From assembly GCA_018873225.1 (NCBI GenBank), contig JAEILZ010000007.1, positions 2,542,001-2,606,000 on the forward strand: a stretch of DNA of 64,000 nucleotides, written 5' to 3'. How positions within the stretch are numbered: position 1 is the stretch's first letter; each line of letters begins with the position of its first letter. The DNA is from [Phialemoniopsis] sp. UDSM-2020 (taxonomy: Eukaryota > Ascomycota > Sordariomycetes > Thyridiales > Thyridiaceae). Positions 46,975 to 60,200 of this stretch are shown in pieces. The notes under the pieces were generated by a model. It did not search any database. It was not told the origin of the DNA and saw only the letters and a program-made list of their open reading frames with translations. Both the position numbers and the translations under genes were made by a program.

Positions 46975-49183
46975 TCATATTAGCGGCACGGGAACGACGT
47001 CTCTCGATGCCTCGGCCTTGGCAACAGCATGGCTCGCCAGCCTCACCAGCTCCGTCACGAACCCCTCTACCATTTGCAGGTTCGCAAGCTCGTTCGAAGT
47101 CCAGTCACGGGATCCCATACGCTCACGCAGGTCCGGAGCCAAGTTGAGCAAGTGCAGATCCTCTCGAGCCCGGGAGTGGAGAGGATGCATCAGTATGGAC
47201 GAGAACACAGTGAGAATGGCAGACATTGGGTAGAATGCGACGAGCCTAAGGCGAAGAGTCAGCGAGTTGTAGCCCGCGAGGAGGATCCATCCTCGGGAGA
47301 ATCAGTGAAATGCCAGTCTTACCAGAAAGCGTCTTCGAAGAGAAAGTTGATGGTCCGGCGAAGATAGAAGATCGTCGTGCGGCTGGCCTCAACAGACATG
47401 GAAAGGCTGGATCCAAGGCCATCGACCTCGCCGCTTTCCCCGTGGATCCAGGCACGACACCGGCCGACAGCTCTGTGAATTGTGGCCACCAAGTAGTGAT
47501 ATTCGAAATGGATTATGGTGCAGTGCATAATTTGAGGGTGCGGCAAATCTAGATCGATCTGCTGATCCGGCGAGTAGAATAGCTGGGGCCGGTTGTGCGC
47601 GGGAAGAGAGATCCGCCATCGCTCCAACTCTTCGTCGAGCTCTCGTATGTCTTTGACCACGTCGGCATCGAGCTTGCGCAGTGCATTTGCAGAGTAAAGC
47701 ACCTTGTAGGCTTTTGATTTGATGAGGGACAGGCGCAAGTCTCCGGGTAGCCAAGGTGCCTCCGCCTCTTCCAGCAAAGACGAAGGATACTCATGAAACC
47801 GATGCACGGTCTCTAGGTACCCAGCTGGAAACGTCAGATCGCAATGTTCATCCTCTATGGTTGGTGGAAGCCCTGTTCTAAGCGCCATGTCTTTGTCAAA
47901 GGTGTAGCACAGCCAAAAAAGCTTGCGAATGTGGATTTTGAGTCTCCAGTCCAGATTTTGTTCTCGGTCCTGCGGCGCTTGACCGTAGTCTTGTGTGGGC
48001 TGAATGTGTCCACCGAGCATGAAGACCATGCGGCACGCAAGCGTATGGGTCTTCAGGGCTCCAGCCATCCGGCCCGTGAACAGGTGATACATGGTCGTCA
48101 CCGATTGTTAGCACCAGTCATGAGAGCTCGAGATTGGAGACTTACCAGAAGAAGCATGGTTTCCAAGGCGATTAGTGTGGTATCTTGTAGAAGGTAAGGG
48201 AGGAGGTGTTCCGCCTTTGAGGCACAAGCATCTCCATCGATGTCGGGCTTAAGATCACGGAACTCTATCCGTGCGACGGCAATGAGTGCCAGGAATGCAA
48301 AGATGCCAGTCTTGGCAGAGATGGCCTCCAGGCCAGGTTCGCCGTTGGGGTAGTCATATGCCGCATCGATTGTGTTTTGGAAAAGGACAAAATCGACAAT
48401 GGGAAATACTAGCTTGAAGTGGGATGCCCGATAGGCGTCGAAATAGATCTGGACAATGTCTTTGGAGGGCAGGTCTAGATTCGAACGCGCCAGAGTGAAA
48501 TCGCGGAGCATCGATGGGGTGAAGACTCTTGTTTTCCTAGGGGCCTCAGTGAGGTCAATCATGTTGGACCTGACATCTTGGCCGGTCCGTGATTTGATCC
48601 ACTTCCGTCCATGTACGGAAAAGAGCGGTATGCCGCGATACGAGCTGATCTCTCCAAGCTGATAACCAGCGAAGTGCATCTGCCCAAAGGCGGGTCGCGG
48701 AGAAGAGAGTTGTCCCGTCGGTACGGGGGAGTGATTGGTCAGGGTTGTGGTGGAGGGCGCATCCCTACCACAAGCACGTGGGTCCGAAACATCGGAGCCA
48801 GAAGAAGGCGTGGCTCCGACCGGGCTTTCGGAAGCAGAAGGGTCCAGATCTTGATTAGGTTTGTTCCTATGCATCCACTGGGATTAGTCGTCGATCTATG
48901 CGGCTCGTACGCGGCTGAGGTGCCGAGATACTTGACGCGACGCTAAGATGGAAACACCCGTGAGACTCACCTTGTCCGTTTCGTCTTCGTCTTCGTGACA
49001 CGTTTGCTCGCCCAGTTATATGTGCATGCTAGACCGTGATGCTTGCACCAATTACACTGGGGGACTGCGTTGTCGCAATGGATCTTGGGTCGACCTTGTC
49101 AGTGTTCTAATCCACTCAGTCCTCCGATGATAGCCACATACCTTGTTGTTGTGACAACAGTCACAAGCTTTTCTTCTAGCCAT
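46975..49183 (-). CDS. Zn(II)2Cys6 transcription factor
   Basis: Five exons proposed: 49183-49142, 49083-48971, 48866-48146, 48101-47323, 47245-46975 (641 residues). The binuclear zinc cluster is split by intron 1: ARRKACDCCHNNK joined to IHCDNAVPQCNWCKHHG and LACTY, with spacing C-x2-C-x6-C-x6-C-x2-C-x6-C, followed by a basic KTKTKRTR linker. The middle-homology (fungal-specific) region shows FDAYRASHFKLVFPIVD, then ACRMVFMLGGH and RKLFWLCYTFDKDMALRTGLPP. These factors usually bind CGG triplets. Intron 3 has a good donor (GTAAGT) and a GCTAAC branch, but no AG where homology requires the acceptor (it would end CG at 48102), so this exon border is uncertain and the gene may be impaired. It is divergent from the PDR transporter, a common arrangement of local regulator and target. 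Confidence 0.82.
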
Positions 49184-49476
49184 GATTGATTCTGATGAGA
49201 TAGACTTGTCGCTCCTCGGTCATGCAGCCTGCAGACTGTTGTGTGGGTCGTATACGCAATGAGAATAAGAAGGTCGACCGAGGGTCTACGGCATTTGCCC
49301 TGCGGCCTATTTGTCAAGCTTTTGATGGTTAGTGGGGTGGCTCACGTACATCAAAATGTAATCAAAAAGAGCGAAACCCCGAGGGCGGACCTACCGGAAG
49401 GACGCACGTAGGGAATGGGTTTCTTCAAGGCTGCTACGCGAGATGGACGTGTATGAGGTTGGAGATGACGCTGCAT

Positions 49477-49497
49477 TGCCGATGACTAATCGCTGAA
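49477..49497 (+). repeat. 21-base direct repeat, copy 1
   Basis: Exact copy of the sequence at 49899-49919, with core CCGATGACTAATCGC. Flanks differ at once on both sides, so the identity is confined to 21 bases, which suggests a protein-binding element rather than a recent large duplication. Confidence 0.8.
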
Positions 49498-49898
49498 ATG
49501 CTGGCCTGACCCACCCGTATGGGGGAAAATACTGACCCCCTGTAGGGTATGCTGCTGCGCTATGCCAGGTGATGGAATAGCAAAGCTCGGCCATTTCAGC
49601 ACTAGTCGGGGTGTCGAAACTTAAGCCTACCCGCTAGACGAGACCTAAGCCAAAGCTAGTTTCGGGATGGCAGTGGGCCGGAGTGGGGCCGTCTGCTCCG
49701 GAGGATGCTTCGATTCCCACCAGGCAGGAAAAAGACATAATGATCGGACATAAGTTGGTCCATCCAAAACGCGAGGGCGACAGACTCGTGCCTGTGCAGA
49801 GCCTCAATCCCGCAGGGTCTTTCGTAAGGCTGTCCTCTCCACAAACAGTGACGGCTCTTTGATTAGTATTAATATGGAGAGGACCCCTGGATCCGGGC

Positions 49899-49919
49899 TG
49901 CCGATGACTAATCGCTGAA
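49899..49919 (+). repeat. 21-base direct repeat, copy 2
   Basis: Second exact copy, 422 bases from the first and about 310 bases upstream of the transporter start. Confidence 0.8.
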
Positions 49920-50003
49920 CCGCCGTGTCGGTCCCGCTGTCAATGACGGCTACCCTTATCTACGCGAATTCGCAATATGAAACTAAGAGTGGTGACGGAG
50001 TGA

Positions 50004-50015
50004 CGGGGATATCCG
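50004..50015 (+). promoter_or_regulatory. CGG-N6-CCG candidate Zn2Cys6 site
   Basis: Reads CGGGGATATCCG, an inverted CGG pair with six-base spacing, the layout recognised by Ppr1/UaY-class zinc cluster proteins. It lies about 215 bases upstream of the transporter ATG and near GTGACGG direct repeats. A site of this length can occur by chance; location next to a Zn2Cys6 gene raises its weight. Confidence 0.45.
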
Positions 50016-50031
50016 TTTCGCCGTTGAGATC

Positions 50032-50043
50032 TTATATATATAT
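50032..50043 (+). promoter_or_regulatory. TATA-like element of the transporter gene
   Basis: A run of alternating T and A about 190 bases upstream of the transporter start codon, the best TATA candidate in the shared promoter. Confidence 0.4.
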
Positions 50044-50228
50044 CCCAACTTGCGATATGTTTCTTCTTTGATCCCAAGGCTTATGGTGACCTGTGTAATG
50101 AAGCTTTCAACTAGCCCTTGTCATTGGCTTTTCCTTTGAGTTGATTGTTTTATCCAACTATTTGTGTCAGTCCCTTACCCCATTTGTGCCATCTTGATTT
50201 CCATCATCCACTATTCGTCCTGCACAAG

Positions 50229-53200
50229 ATGCAGTCCGAAGCGTCTACCCTGGCGGTGCCAGAGGGCCCCGTAGCCAGCTCTGACACCTCAGACGTCTTA
50301 CAAGACGAGAAGACATGGGCACTCGAATGGAAGGTCAAGCAGAAGCGTGAACGGGAGGAGAAGTCCGGCATACCACCGAGACAGCTAGGTGTCACTTGGG
50401 AGAATCTCACGGTCAAGGCCGTGGCCAACGATGCAGCCATCCACGAAAACATGGCTACTCAGTTCAACATCCCCCGAGTCGTTCGCGATGCGAGACAGAA
50501 GCCTCCCATGAAGACGATTCTCGACAACAGCCATGGATGTGTCAAGCCTGGAGAAATGCTTTTGGTCCTTGGCCGTCCGGGATCCGGCTGCACCACTCTC
50601 CTTAGTGTGCTGGCCAATCGCCGGAGGGGATATGCCTCTGTCGAGGGTGATGTCTCCTATGGAAGCATGAAAGCCAGCGAATCCAAGAATTACCGCGGAC
50701 AAATCGTCATGAACACCGAGGAAGAGCTCTTCTTTCCTACCCTCACTGTCGGCCAAACGATGGACTTCGCGTCGCGACTCAAGGTGCCCTTCAAGCTCCC
50801 CGATGGATATACATCAAAGGAAGAGATCAGACAGGAGAACTTGGACTTTCTCCTCGAGTCTATGAGCATCGCTCATACGCATGGAACGAAGGTCGGAGAT
50901 GCTTTCGTGCGTGGTGTCTCTGGTGGTGAGCGCAAGCGCGTCAGCATCATCGAGTGTATGGCCGCGCAAGGCTCGATTTTCTTCTGGGACAACAGCACAC
51001 GAGGTCTGGATGCGAGCACGTAAGTCATCTAATCTATATCATCATGCGCTTATCTTTACGATATCTAATCTTTATCAGGGCTTTGGAATGGACGAAAGCC
51101 ATCCGGGCTATGACGGATGTTCTCGGGCTGTCAACTGTTGTTACCCTCTACCAGGCCGGCAACGGCATCTACAATCTCTTCGACAAGGTCCTATTGCTCG
51201 ATGGTGGCAAAGAGGTTTACTACGGTCCAAGGGAACAGGCTCGACCTTTCATGGAGAACCTTGGATTTATTTGCCGCGAGGGAGCCAACGTCGCCGACTT
51301 CCTGACCGGTGTCACCGTTCCGACGGAGCGAAAGATCAAACCTGGACATGAGAGAACATTTCCTCGCACGGCCACTGCACTCAGAGACGAGTACGAAAAG
51401 ACAGACATCAACACCCAGATGATTGCCGAGTACCAGTACCCAACGACAGATGAAGCCAAGGAAAACACCAGGGCGTTCAACGAGGCCATCGCTTCAGAGA
51501 AGAACCCCCGCCTACCTTCGGGAAGCCCTTTCACTGTGAGCTTCAAGGCTCAGATCAAAGCCTGTGTCACTCGACAGTATCAGATTCTCTGGGGCGACAA
51601 GGCCACATTCGTGATCAAACAAGTAGCCACCATCATCCAGGCCCTGATTGCAGGATCGCTATTCTATGACGCGCCAAACAATTCCGGCGGTCTCTTCTCC
51701 AAAAGTGGCGCCCTATTCTTCGCGCTCCTCTACAACTGCCTTCTCGCGATGAGCGAAGTGACCGATTCCTTCAGCGGGCGCCCTGTACTCCTGAAGCACA
51801 AAGCTCTGGCATACTATCACCCGGCCGCTTTCTGCTTTGCACAAATCACGGCCGACATACCCATCATTCTCTTCCAGATCAGCACATTCTCACTTATCCT
51901 CTACTTCATGGTTGGCCTCACCACGAGTGCTTCCGCATTCTTCACATTCTGGGTCATCCTTTTGGCAACAACGATGGTAAGTTCCAATATCGTGTGATTC
52001 AAGTATTTGGGCCTGCATAATGACTGACATTTTCTTGTTCGCAGTGTATTACCGCCATGTTCCGCGCTATCGGTGCTGCATTTGGCACTTTCGACGCTGC
52101 ATCAAAGGTTTCAGGTCTGGTCATCGGCGCTGTTGTCATTTACAGCGGCTACATGATTCAAAAGCCGCAGATGCATCCCTGGTTTGTCTGGCTATTCTGG
52201 ATCAACCCTTTGGCTTACGCATTCGATGCTCTACTGGCGAATGAGTTCCATGGCAAGACCATTCCATGTGTCGGTCTCAACCTCATTCCTAACGGGCCTG
52301 GGTATACCGACTCTGCAGCTCAGTCTTGTGCGGGTGTCCTTGGCGCAATCCAGGGGGAGACGTCTGTTCAAGGTGATAACTATCTCTCGGCTCTTCGTTA
52401 CAGCCACAGTCACGTCTGGAGAAACTTTGGCATCATCTGGGCCTGGTGGGCTCTCTATGTCTTCATTGTCGTGGTCTTCACCTCTCGATGGCGTTCGTCC
52501 TCCGAGTCCGGACCGTCCCTGCTTGTTCCCCGCGAGAAAGTCAAGGTCGCCGCTCACATCCTCCAGAATGACGAGGAGACTCAAGTCGGGGACGAAACTG
52601 CCGTCTCTAGCAATGAGGATCAGAGAAGGGAGAAGGACAGCTCCCAGGCGGAAGGCCAACTTATTCGGAACACATCTATCTTCACTTGGAAAAACTTGTC
52701 TTACACCGTCAAGACTCCGTCCGGCGACCGTCAGCTTCTGAATGACGTGCAAGGTTGGGTCAAGCCAGGCATGCTTGGAGCCTTAATGGGAGCTTCTGGG
52801 GCGGGAAAGACCACCCTGCTTGATGTCCTTGCTCAGAGGAAGACCGAGGGAACCATTCACGGATCCATCATGGTTGACGGACGACCCCTCCCCGTTGCCT
52901 TCCAACGTTCGGCAGGATACTGTGAGCAGCTCGATGTACACGAGCCATTCACAACAGTTCGAGAGGCATTGGAATTCTCTGCTCTTCTGCGCCAAAGCCG
53001 CAGCGTGTCTCGTGAGGAGAAGTTACGCTACGTTGATACGATCATTGACCTTTTGGAGCTCCACGACCTGGCCGACACTTTGGTGGGTAAAATCGGCGCC
53101 GGCTTGAGTGTTGAGCAGCGAAAGAGGGTCACCATTGGCGTTGAGCTGGTCGCCAAGCCAAGCATCCTGATCTTTCTTGATGAGCCCACCTCCGGCTTGG

Positions 53201-54582
53201 ACGGGCAATCGGCTTTCAACACTGTACGCTTCCTGAGGAAGCTGGCCGACGCAGGCCAGGCGGTTCTTGTTACCATCCACCAACCTTCCGCGCAGCTCTT
53301 TGCAGAGTTCGACACACTCTTACTCCTGGCCAAGGGTGGTAGAACCGTTTACTTTGGAGACATTGGCGATAACGCACAGACTGTGAAGGACTACTTTGGA
53401 AGATATGGAGCACCCTGTCCTACCGAGACAAACCCAGCAGAGCACATGATCGACGTCGTGTCTGGCCAGCTTTCGCAAGGCAGGGACTGGGCGGAGGTCT
53501 GGCTAAGCTCTCCCGAGTACGATACTGTGACCAAGGAGCTGGACAACCTCATCACCGAAGCGGCTTCGAAGCCTCCTGCCTCGCACGCCGACGATGGCTA
53601 CGAGTTCGCCATGCCGCTGTGGGACCAGGTCAAGATTGTCACTCAGCGAATGAACCTCGCCCTGTTCCGCAACACTGACTACATCAACAACAAGTTCGCT
53701 CTGCACATATCGACTGCGCTCTTCAACGGCTTCACTTTTTGGATGATCGGCGACTCGGTGTCGGACCTCCAGCTGCGCCTCTTCACTATCTTCAACTTCA
53801 TCTTTGTGGCTCCCGGTGTGATCGCCCAGCTGCAACCCCTGTTCATCGAGAGGCGGGACATCTTCGAGACGCGCGAGAAGAAGTCCAAGATGTATTCATG
53901 GATTGCCTTCGTCACTGGTCTTGTCGTATCCGAGGTCCCATACCTCTGCGTGTGCGCAGTCTTGTACTTTGTCTGCTGGTACTACACCGTCGGCTTCCCC
54001 AGCGATTCCGCCCGTGCAGGCGGCACTTTCTTCGTCATGTGGCTGTACGAGTTCCTATACACGGCGATCGGCCAGGCAATCGCTGCCTATGCGCCGAACG
54101 AGGTCTTCGCCTCGCTCATCAACCCTCTCGCCATCGGCATCCTTATCTCGTTCTGCGGCGTGCTGGTGCCGTACACCCAGATCCAGCCCTTCTGGCGCTA
54201 CTGGCTCTACTACCTGAACCCGTACAACTATCTGATGGGCAGCATGCTCGTCTTTGACCTGTGGGGCACCTATGTCACCTGCAAGGACCAGGAGTTCGCG
54301 CTGTTTGACCCTCCCAACAGCACGACCTGCGGGGAGTATCTCTCGGGCTATATGCAGGGAATGGGTGCCGGATCGCGGCTGGTCAACCCGGAGGCCGTCT
54401 CTGGTTGCCGTGTCTGCCCTTATCGCGATGGAAGCGATTACCTGCGGACCCTCAACCTATTGGAATATTCCTACGGCTGGCGAGACGCTGGTCTCGTGGC
54501 TGTCTTTGTGGCCAGCTCTTACGCCATGGTTTATGCCCTTATGAAGCTACGGACAAAGGCGTCCAAGAAGGCTGAGAGCTAA
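50229..54582 (+). CDS. PDR-type ABC transporter (ABCG full-length)
   Basis: Three exons: 50229-51019, 51079-51976, 52045-54582 (1408 residues); joins read LDAST-ALEW and TTM-CITAM. ATG 50229 is chosen because upstream residues from 50145 resemble leader. Layout NBD1-TMD1-NBD2-TMD2 as in Snq2/Pdr5/BFR1-type drug pumps of the plasma membrane. NBD1 has Walker [10 protein letters not shown] (115-123) with Cys for Lys, signature [10 protein letters not shown] and WDNSTRGLD in Walker B. NBD2 has intact Walker [10 protein letters not shown], degenerate signature [12 protein letters not shown] and [13 protein letters not shown]. This asymmetry is normal for the family. The extracellular end of TMD2 carries a Cys-rich segment ([12 protein letters not shown]...[13 protein letters not shown]) typical of the group. 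AATAAA lies at 54759-54764. Probably controlled by the divergent Zn2Cys6 factor. Confidence 0.96.
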
Positions 54583-55355
54583 GGGTATTACGGACCTTTA
54601 TCTGATACTTGTCTGAAAACGCGGCGAGTCTTTGTGATCTCACCGCTCTTATCATTAATAATTTCGTTTTGTTACTTGGTTTGGGGTTGGAAATTATCAG
54701 GAAATATGCATAGACTACATAGAACATAGAGGTTGGCGTACCTTGTCTTTCAGGATAGAATAAAGACTTGAGTTGTTTAGAAAACATGACCACACTTAAG
54801 AAAAATGGGCAATGGTTTTGCCAGTTGTCAGCCTTGCTAAAAGACTCACAGTCTCAACATTCTGCTTTGCGAATCGTCTTTACAAGAGCAAACCCAGGAA
54901 CTCTGGTTATGCTAACTAAAAGTGTTGAGTCAGAGTTGAGTCAAACTGCACTGTGTAGAGACACCTTTGTTACTGAACGCAGAGTGAGAAGTTTCTTGTG
55001 ACCAATGTGTGAGTGGAAGTGGGTCCTCAGCCTCCTGGCGAGGATACTATATCCAAGCAAGACAACAAGGAGCTCACATTTCCCCTCCACTACATTACCT
55101 AGGTTGGAACCTTTCTTTGAGCTGCAGTCCAGGCACTCAAATCTTTTTGCACGCGTTATAAATCAAACCAAGCACGCCAATGTGCGCAAACGCGTCCTCC
55201 CCACCTCCCACAAAAACACTCACACAACCTATCTCACACCCGTTCACCTCGCGTTCACCTCACGTTTCCCTTACTTCATCCCACTTCTATCATCCTCGTT
55301 TCTCCTCTCTCTCTTGACAAGAAAAAGACGAATCTGAACAGGTCTACGATCAATC
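54583..55355. other. Intergenic between transporter and paralog 4
   Basis: About 770 bases: transporter 3' UTR with AATAAA at 54759, then a promoter. From about 55190 to 55310 the + strand is CT- and CA-rich, the leader of paralog 4. Confidence 0.5.
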
Positions 55356-57192
55356 ATGGACGTGCCCGACCCGGTCACCATACTGTTCACCACCTTGCCC
55401 TGGCCACACTGGCTGGAGAAGAGCACTCCTGAAAACCAGGCGTTGGCATCGCTCTTCGATACTTCCATGCAGGTTTTCCTCTTGAACTCAAAGAGGTCTG
55501 AATCTAAGGATGCGGATTCGCCCTACCTGATCAAGCACGCTGAGAAGGCCCAGGACAAAGCCAAGCCGGCGCTCTACTTCTATACCCAGATCGCAATCCT
55601 CGCGGCGTCCAAGAAGGACATCGATGGCGACGGACCCAAAGCACAACAGCTGAGATACTACCGATGGGTTGCGCGGGGCCGAAAAACCTACGATTGGCCT
55701 TTGGATCTGGGCGACAAGCCCACAGATGCAGATGAAGTCAGCACCTCAGAGTCCCTGAGCTACCTTGCCGACTTTGTGGTCGACAAGCATGAATGTGCAT
55801 GCTGTGGACAAGAGGGAGCTATTCTGAAGTGCTCAGCCTGTCTTGTCCGCCACGGTAGCAAAGTGATTGTGGCCACTTACTACTGCAACGCAGAGTGCCA
55901 GCTTAACGACCTCGAGGAGCACAAGCCCTACTGTAACGACATGATCTGTCTCAATCGTGCCACTTCTCTTTTTCAGGAGATTTTCATGTACTACCTCAAC
56001 GTGGCAAACTCCCGCCTGCTCCTCAGCAGCTCGGATGAGGACGGCATGAATGTTGTCAAGTATGACAGCCGAGACGCCATGGCCTTTCAGGGCAAATTCA
56101 TTCTCCAGCCGTTCGCTGATGAGAATTGCGACACGGTTGAGCTTGCCTCGGAGACTTTGGTGAACAAAGAGTCGCACACAGTCATGGAGCTGTGCAGACC
56201 CCTCTTCGAGCTCTTCTTTCGAGGTAAGAAATCCTCTCAACTATCAGATGGGCTCATGTGGAGTTATTGTCCTGGAGACTAACAGAGAATTGCTAGAGAT
56301 GTGCCAGCCCTTTGTTACGGCGATCGAACACATGGTCTTCTACCCCAAGAACATGCATCGCCCTATCCTTTCTACTAGACTCGCCGATAAAAAATTGTTG
56401 ACACACATCAAGAGTCTGAACTCTGTTGGAAGGCACGATGCATTCTGCATCACTATGAGATCCGGACTCCAGATGATGTTCGACCCTACAGGTGGCCAGT
56501 TCGGCTGGAAGGACTACCTGACCCGTCGGGATACCTACATGGAGCACCGCGTTCATCGCCTGGTCTCGTTGGAAGACGTACCGAGCGCGGAAGAGGATGT
56601 CACCTACCAGGAGTTCCTTGAAAACTTGAAGGTTGTCCCGACAGGCATGTACTGGAGGCCCAAGCCGGCCGTCAACCGCATGAAGTGGATTTTGTCCGAG
56701 TTTATGTGCGAAAGCTTGAAAAAGTTGTTTCAAGTTACGGCCAAGGCTGCTGAAGTCGACAACATTATCGACATCGACAGGGACAACTTTGCTCAGGCCC
56801 GCGAGACCGCCATAGACTTCGCCGGCGAAATACTCCGCTTCAAGTTTGAGAAGTACTGGCACAGCGGGTTGTACCGGCTCTACTACGACCCCATGCTGCG
56901 AATGTGTACCACCGAGTGCGAGAGGGACTCGTCCATCATGGACGACGGAGTCTATTTCACGGAGGAGGAGTACACCCACATCAGGGGCCACCGCCGTCGC
57001 CTCCAAAAGTTGTGGGCAGACCGGTTTCAGTTACGCTACGACCGTATGGAGAAGCTGGAGCAGAAGCACGTCCTCAACGCTGCCCTGAAAAAGGCCACCA
57101 TGGTTCTCGAGAGAAAGGAGCAGCAGGAGAAAGAGGAGAAGGCAGAGCAGAAGAAGATTCAGCCGGCTCAGCAGGCTGAGCAGGATCCCTGA
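55356..57192 (+). CDS. MYND-variant zinc finger protein, paralog 4
   Basis: Two exons, 55356-56223 and 56297-57192 (587 residues); donor GTAAGA, branch GACTAAC, acceptor CTAG, join FFR-EMCQPF. Parts: short start with ILFTTLPWP; QLRYYRWVARGRK (about 98-110); zinc finger at 147-193, C-x2-C-x8-C-x2-C-x14-C-x3-C-x7-H-x3-C; FYPKNMHRP; FDPTGGQFGWKDYLTRRDTY; a helical C-terminal region with YFTEEEYTHI and LQKLWADRF; and a Lys/Glu/Gln-rich tail, non-repetitive compared with paralog 1. The C-terminal part is longer than in paralogs 1-3. A decayed family fragment lies about 425 bases downstream on the same strand, as if from tandem duplication. Confidence 0.88.
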
Positions 57193-57617
57193 ATGTGGGT
57201 AACATTTGGGGGTACGCGTGGTATGTATACCACGGAAGGGGTCCATTTGTTGTTCTTTTTCTCCTTTCCGTTTTTCTTCCTTTGGAGTGGAAATGTTGGA
57301 CAATGAGACCTGTCGAGACTTGGAGGAAAGGATTGACAATCAGTTTTGTCGACATGTGAGGAACGATTTGAGTATCTGAGAGCCAAGTTGGCTTGAGTTC
57401 GGAGAGAGAGTTTCCATTGTCACTACAACTGACTTCATGGACCATGGGCTTTGTCGGCCCCCTAGGGCTAGGGAAGGGCATTGAGGTCCAAAGACACAAT
57501 CAGCTAGGCTGGCTTGAGCTTTGAAGCACTAAAAGCACTCACGATAATAACATTGCATTTTCACTGAGCAGCAGCCTGCCTGTCTCCGCTCTTCTTGACG
57601 GGGCACTAACCTCTCCT
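57193..57617. other. Spacer between paralog 4 and relic
   Basis: About 425 bases with no readable family sequence; the missing 5' part of the relic copy has been lost or is unrecognisable here. Confidence 0.45.
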
Positions 57618-57915
57618 GACTGGCCGCCATGCGACCATCAACATCAACAACCCTGATGAGTTCAAGCAGGCTCGAGATCGCCTCTTGCAGGCAGGCAAGG
57701 CTGCCGCCGGTCCCGCGGCGGATGCAGCTCGCGCGAACCCGACCTATCGGACCTACATCACACGGCGGGGAATGATGAAGCGCGTCGGATCGCAGGAGAT
57801 GTACGACAAGATGAAGCAAGTCTGGCTCAGCGATGAGGTCTACGAGCAGGTCAAGGACGACCCCGCCGAGCTTAGCAAGCTCTGGATCGAGCGGCTCGGC
57901 AAGGTCGGTCTCTGA
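57618..57915 (+). pseudogene. 3' relic of a MYND-family paralog
   Basis: An open stretch of about 98 residues ends at TGA 57915. It matches only the C-terminal end of the family: INNPDEFKQARDRLLQAGK corresponds to the EDFSIAQDRIIKDCK region of paralog 6, and KQVWLSDEVYEQVKDDPAEL with SKLWIERLGKVGL closely follows QVWLDPNVYEQLKDKPKEL with HRLWFKRLHKVGL in paralog 6. Zinc finger, intron and FDPxxxQxGW block are absent, and an in-frame TAA lies just upstream. It may have come from a paralog 6-like gene, not from neighbouring paralog 4. An ATG at 57685 could start a 76-residue protein, but expression is doubtful. Confidence 0.75.
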
Positions 57916-58325
57916 GCTTGCGTGTTGGTGTTGCTCTCGGCAATGCATTTGTCTAAATGTCATCACATGCTGTGATAGATGCTGAGATTCTCGGTGTGGA
58001 GGAAGGAGAAGGAATGGGGTTATGAAAATCGAGCTGAGCTACTTGCTCATCTCATCAGCTGCATTACACGATGCAGCAATGATGATGTCTACCGCGCCTG
58101 GCAGTAATATTGGTCATTATTCGACCTTGGTGAGACTTTGTCTCCAGGAATGCCAACTGAAAAGGCCTCAGGAGCCGACATGAGCTACTAGCTAGTTTTC
58201 ACACAGATAATGCATTGATTTCCTGATTTTTTACTGTTCCGTGTACAGACGAGTGCCACAAGATTAAATCATACGAATGCCAACGAATCCAGATACTGAC
58301 GAAGGTCATTCATTAGCTAAACAAG
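57916..58325. other. Intergenic, convergent
   Basis: About 410 bases between the relic and the stop of the kinase gene (-). Nothing recognised. Confidence 0.45.

Positions 58326-60200
<1,875 letters not shown>

Larger units (their letters stand above)
49184..50228. promoter_or_regulatory. Shared bidirectional promoter, regulator and ABC transporter
   Basis: 1,045 bases between divergent starts with no gene of its own. It contains two copies of an exact 21-base repeat, a CGG-N6-CCG palindrome, a TATA-like run near the transporter, a CTCCGGAG palindrome near 49695 and a ten-base inverted repeat (49832-49841 with 49875-49884). Confidence 0.6.

Noticed and set aside
49391..49844. Two short minus-strand ORFs in the regulator-transporter promoter as small genes
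   Set aside because: No conserved content, atypical codon use, and one overlaps the 21-base repeat.
49832..49884. Ten-base inverted repeat (GTCCTCTCCA and its complement) with a 33-base loop, as a possible transposon end or terminator
   Set aside because: Too short, no target-site duplication and no transposase nearby; kept only as a note in the promoter entry.
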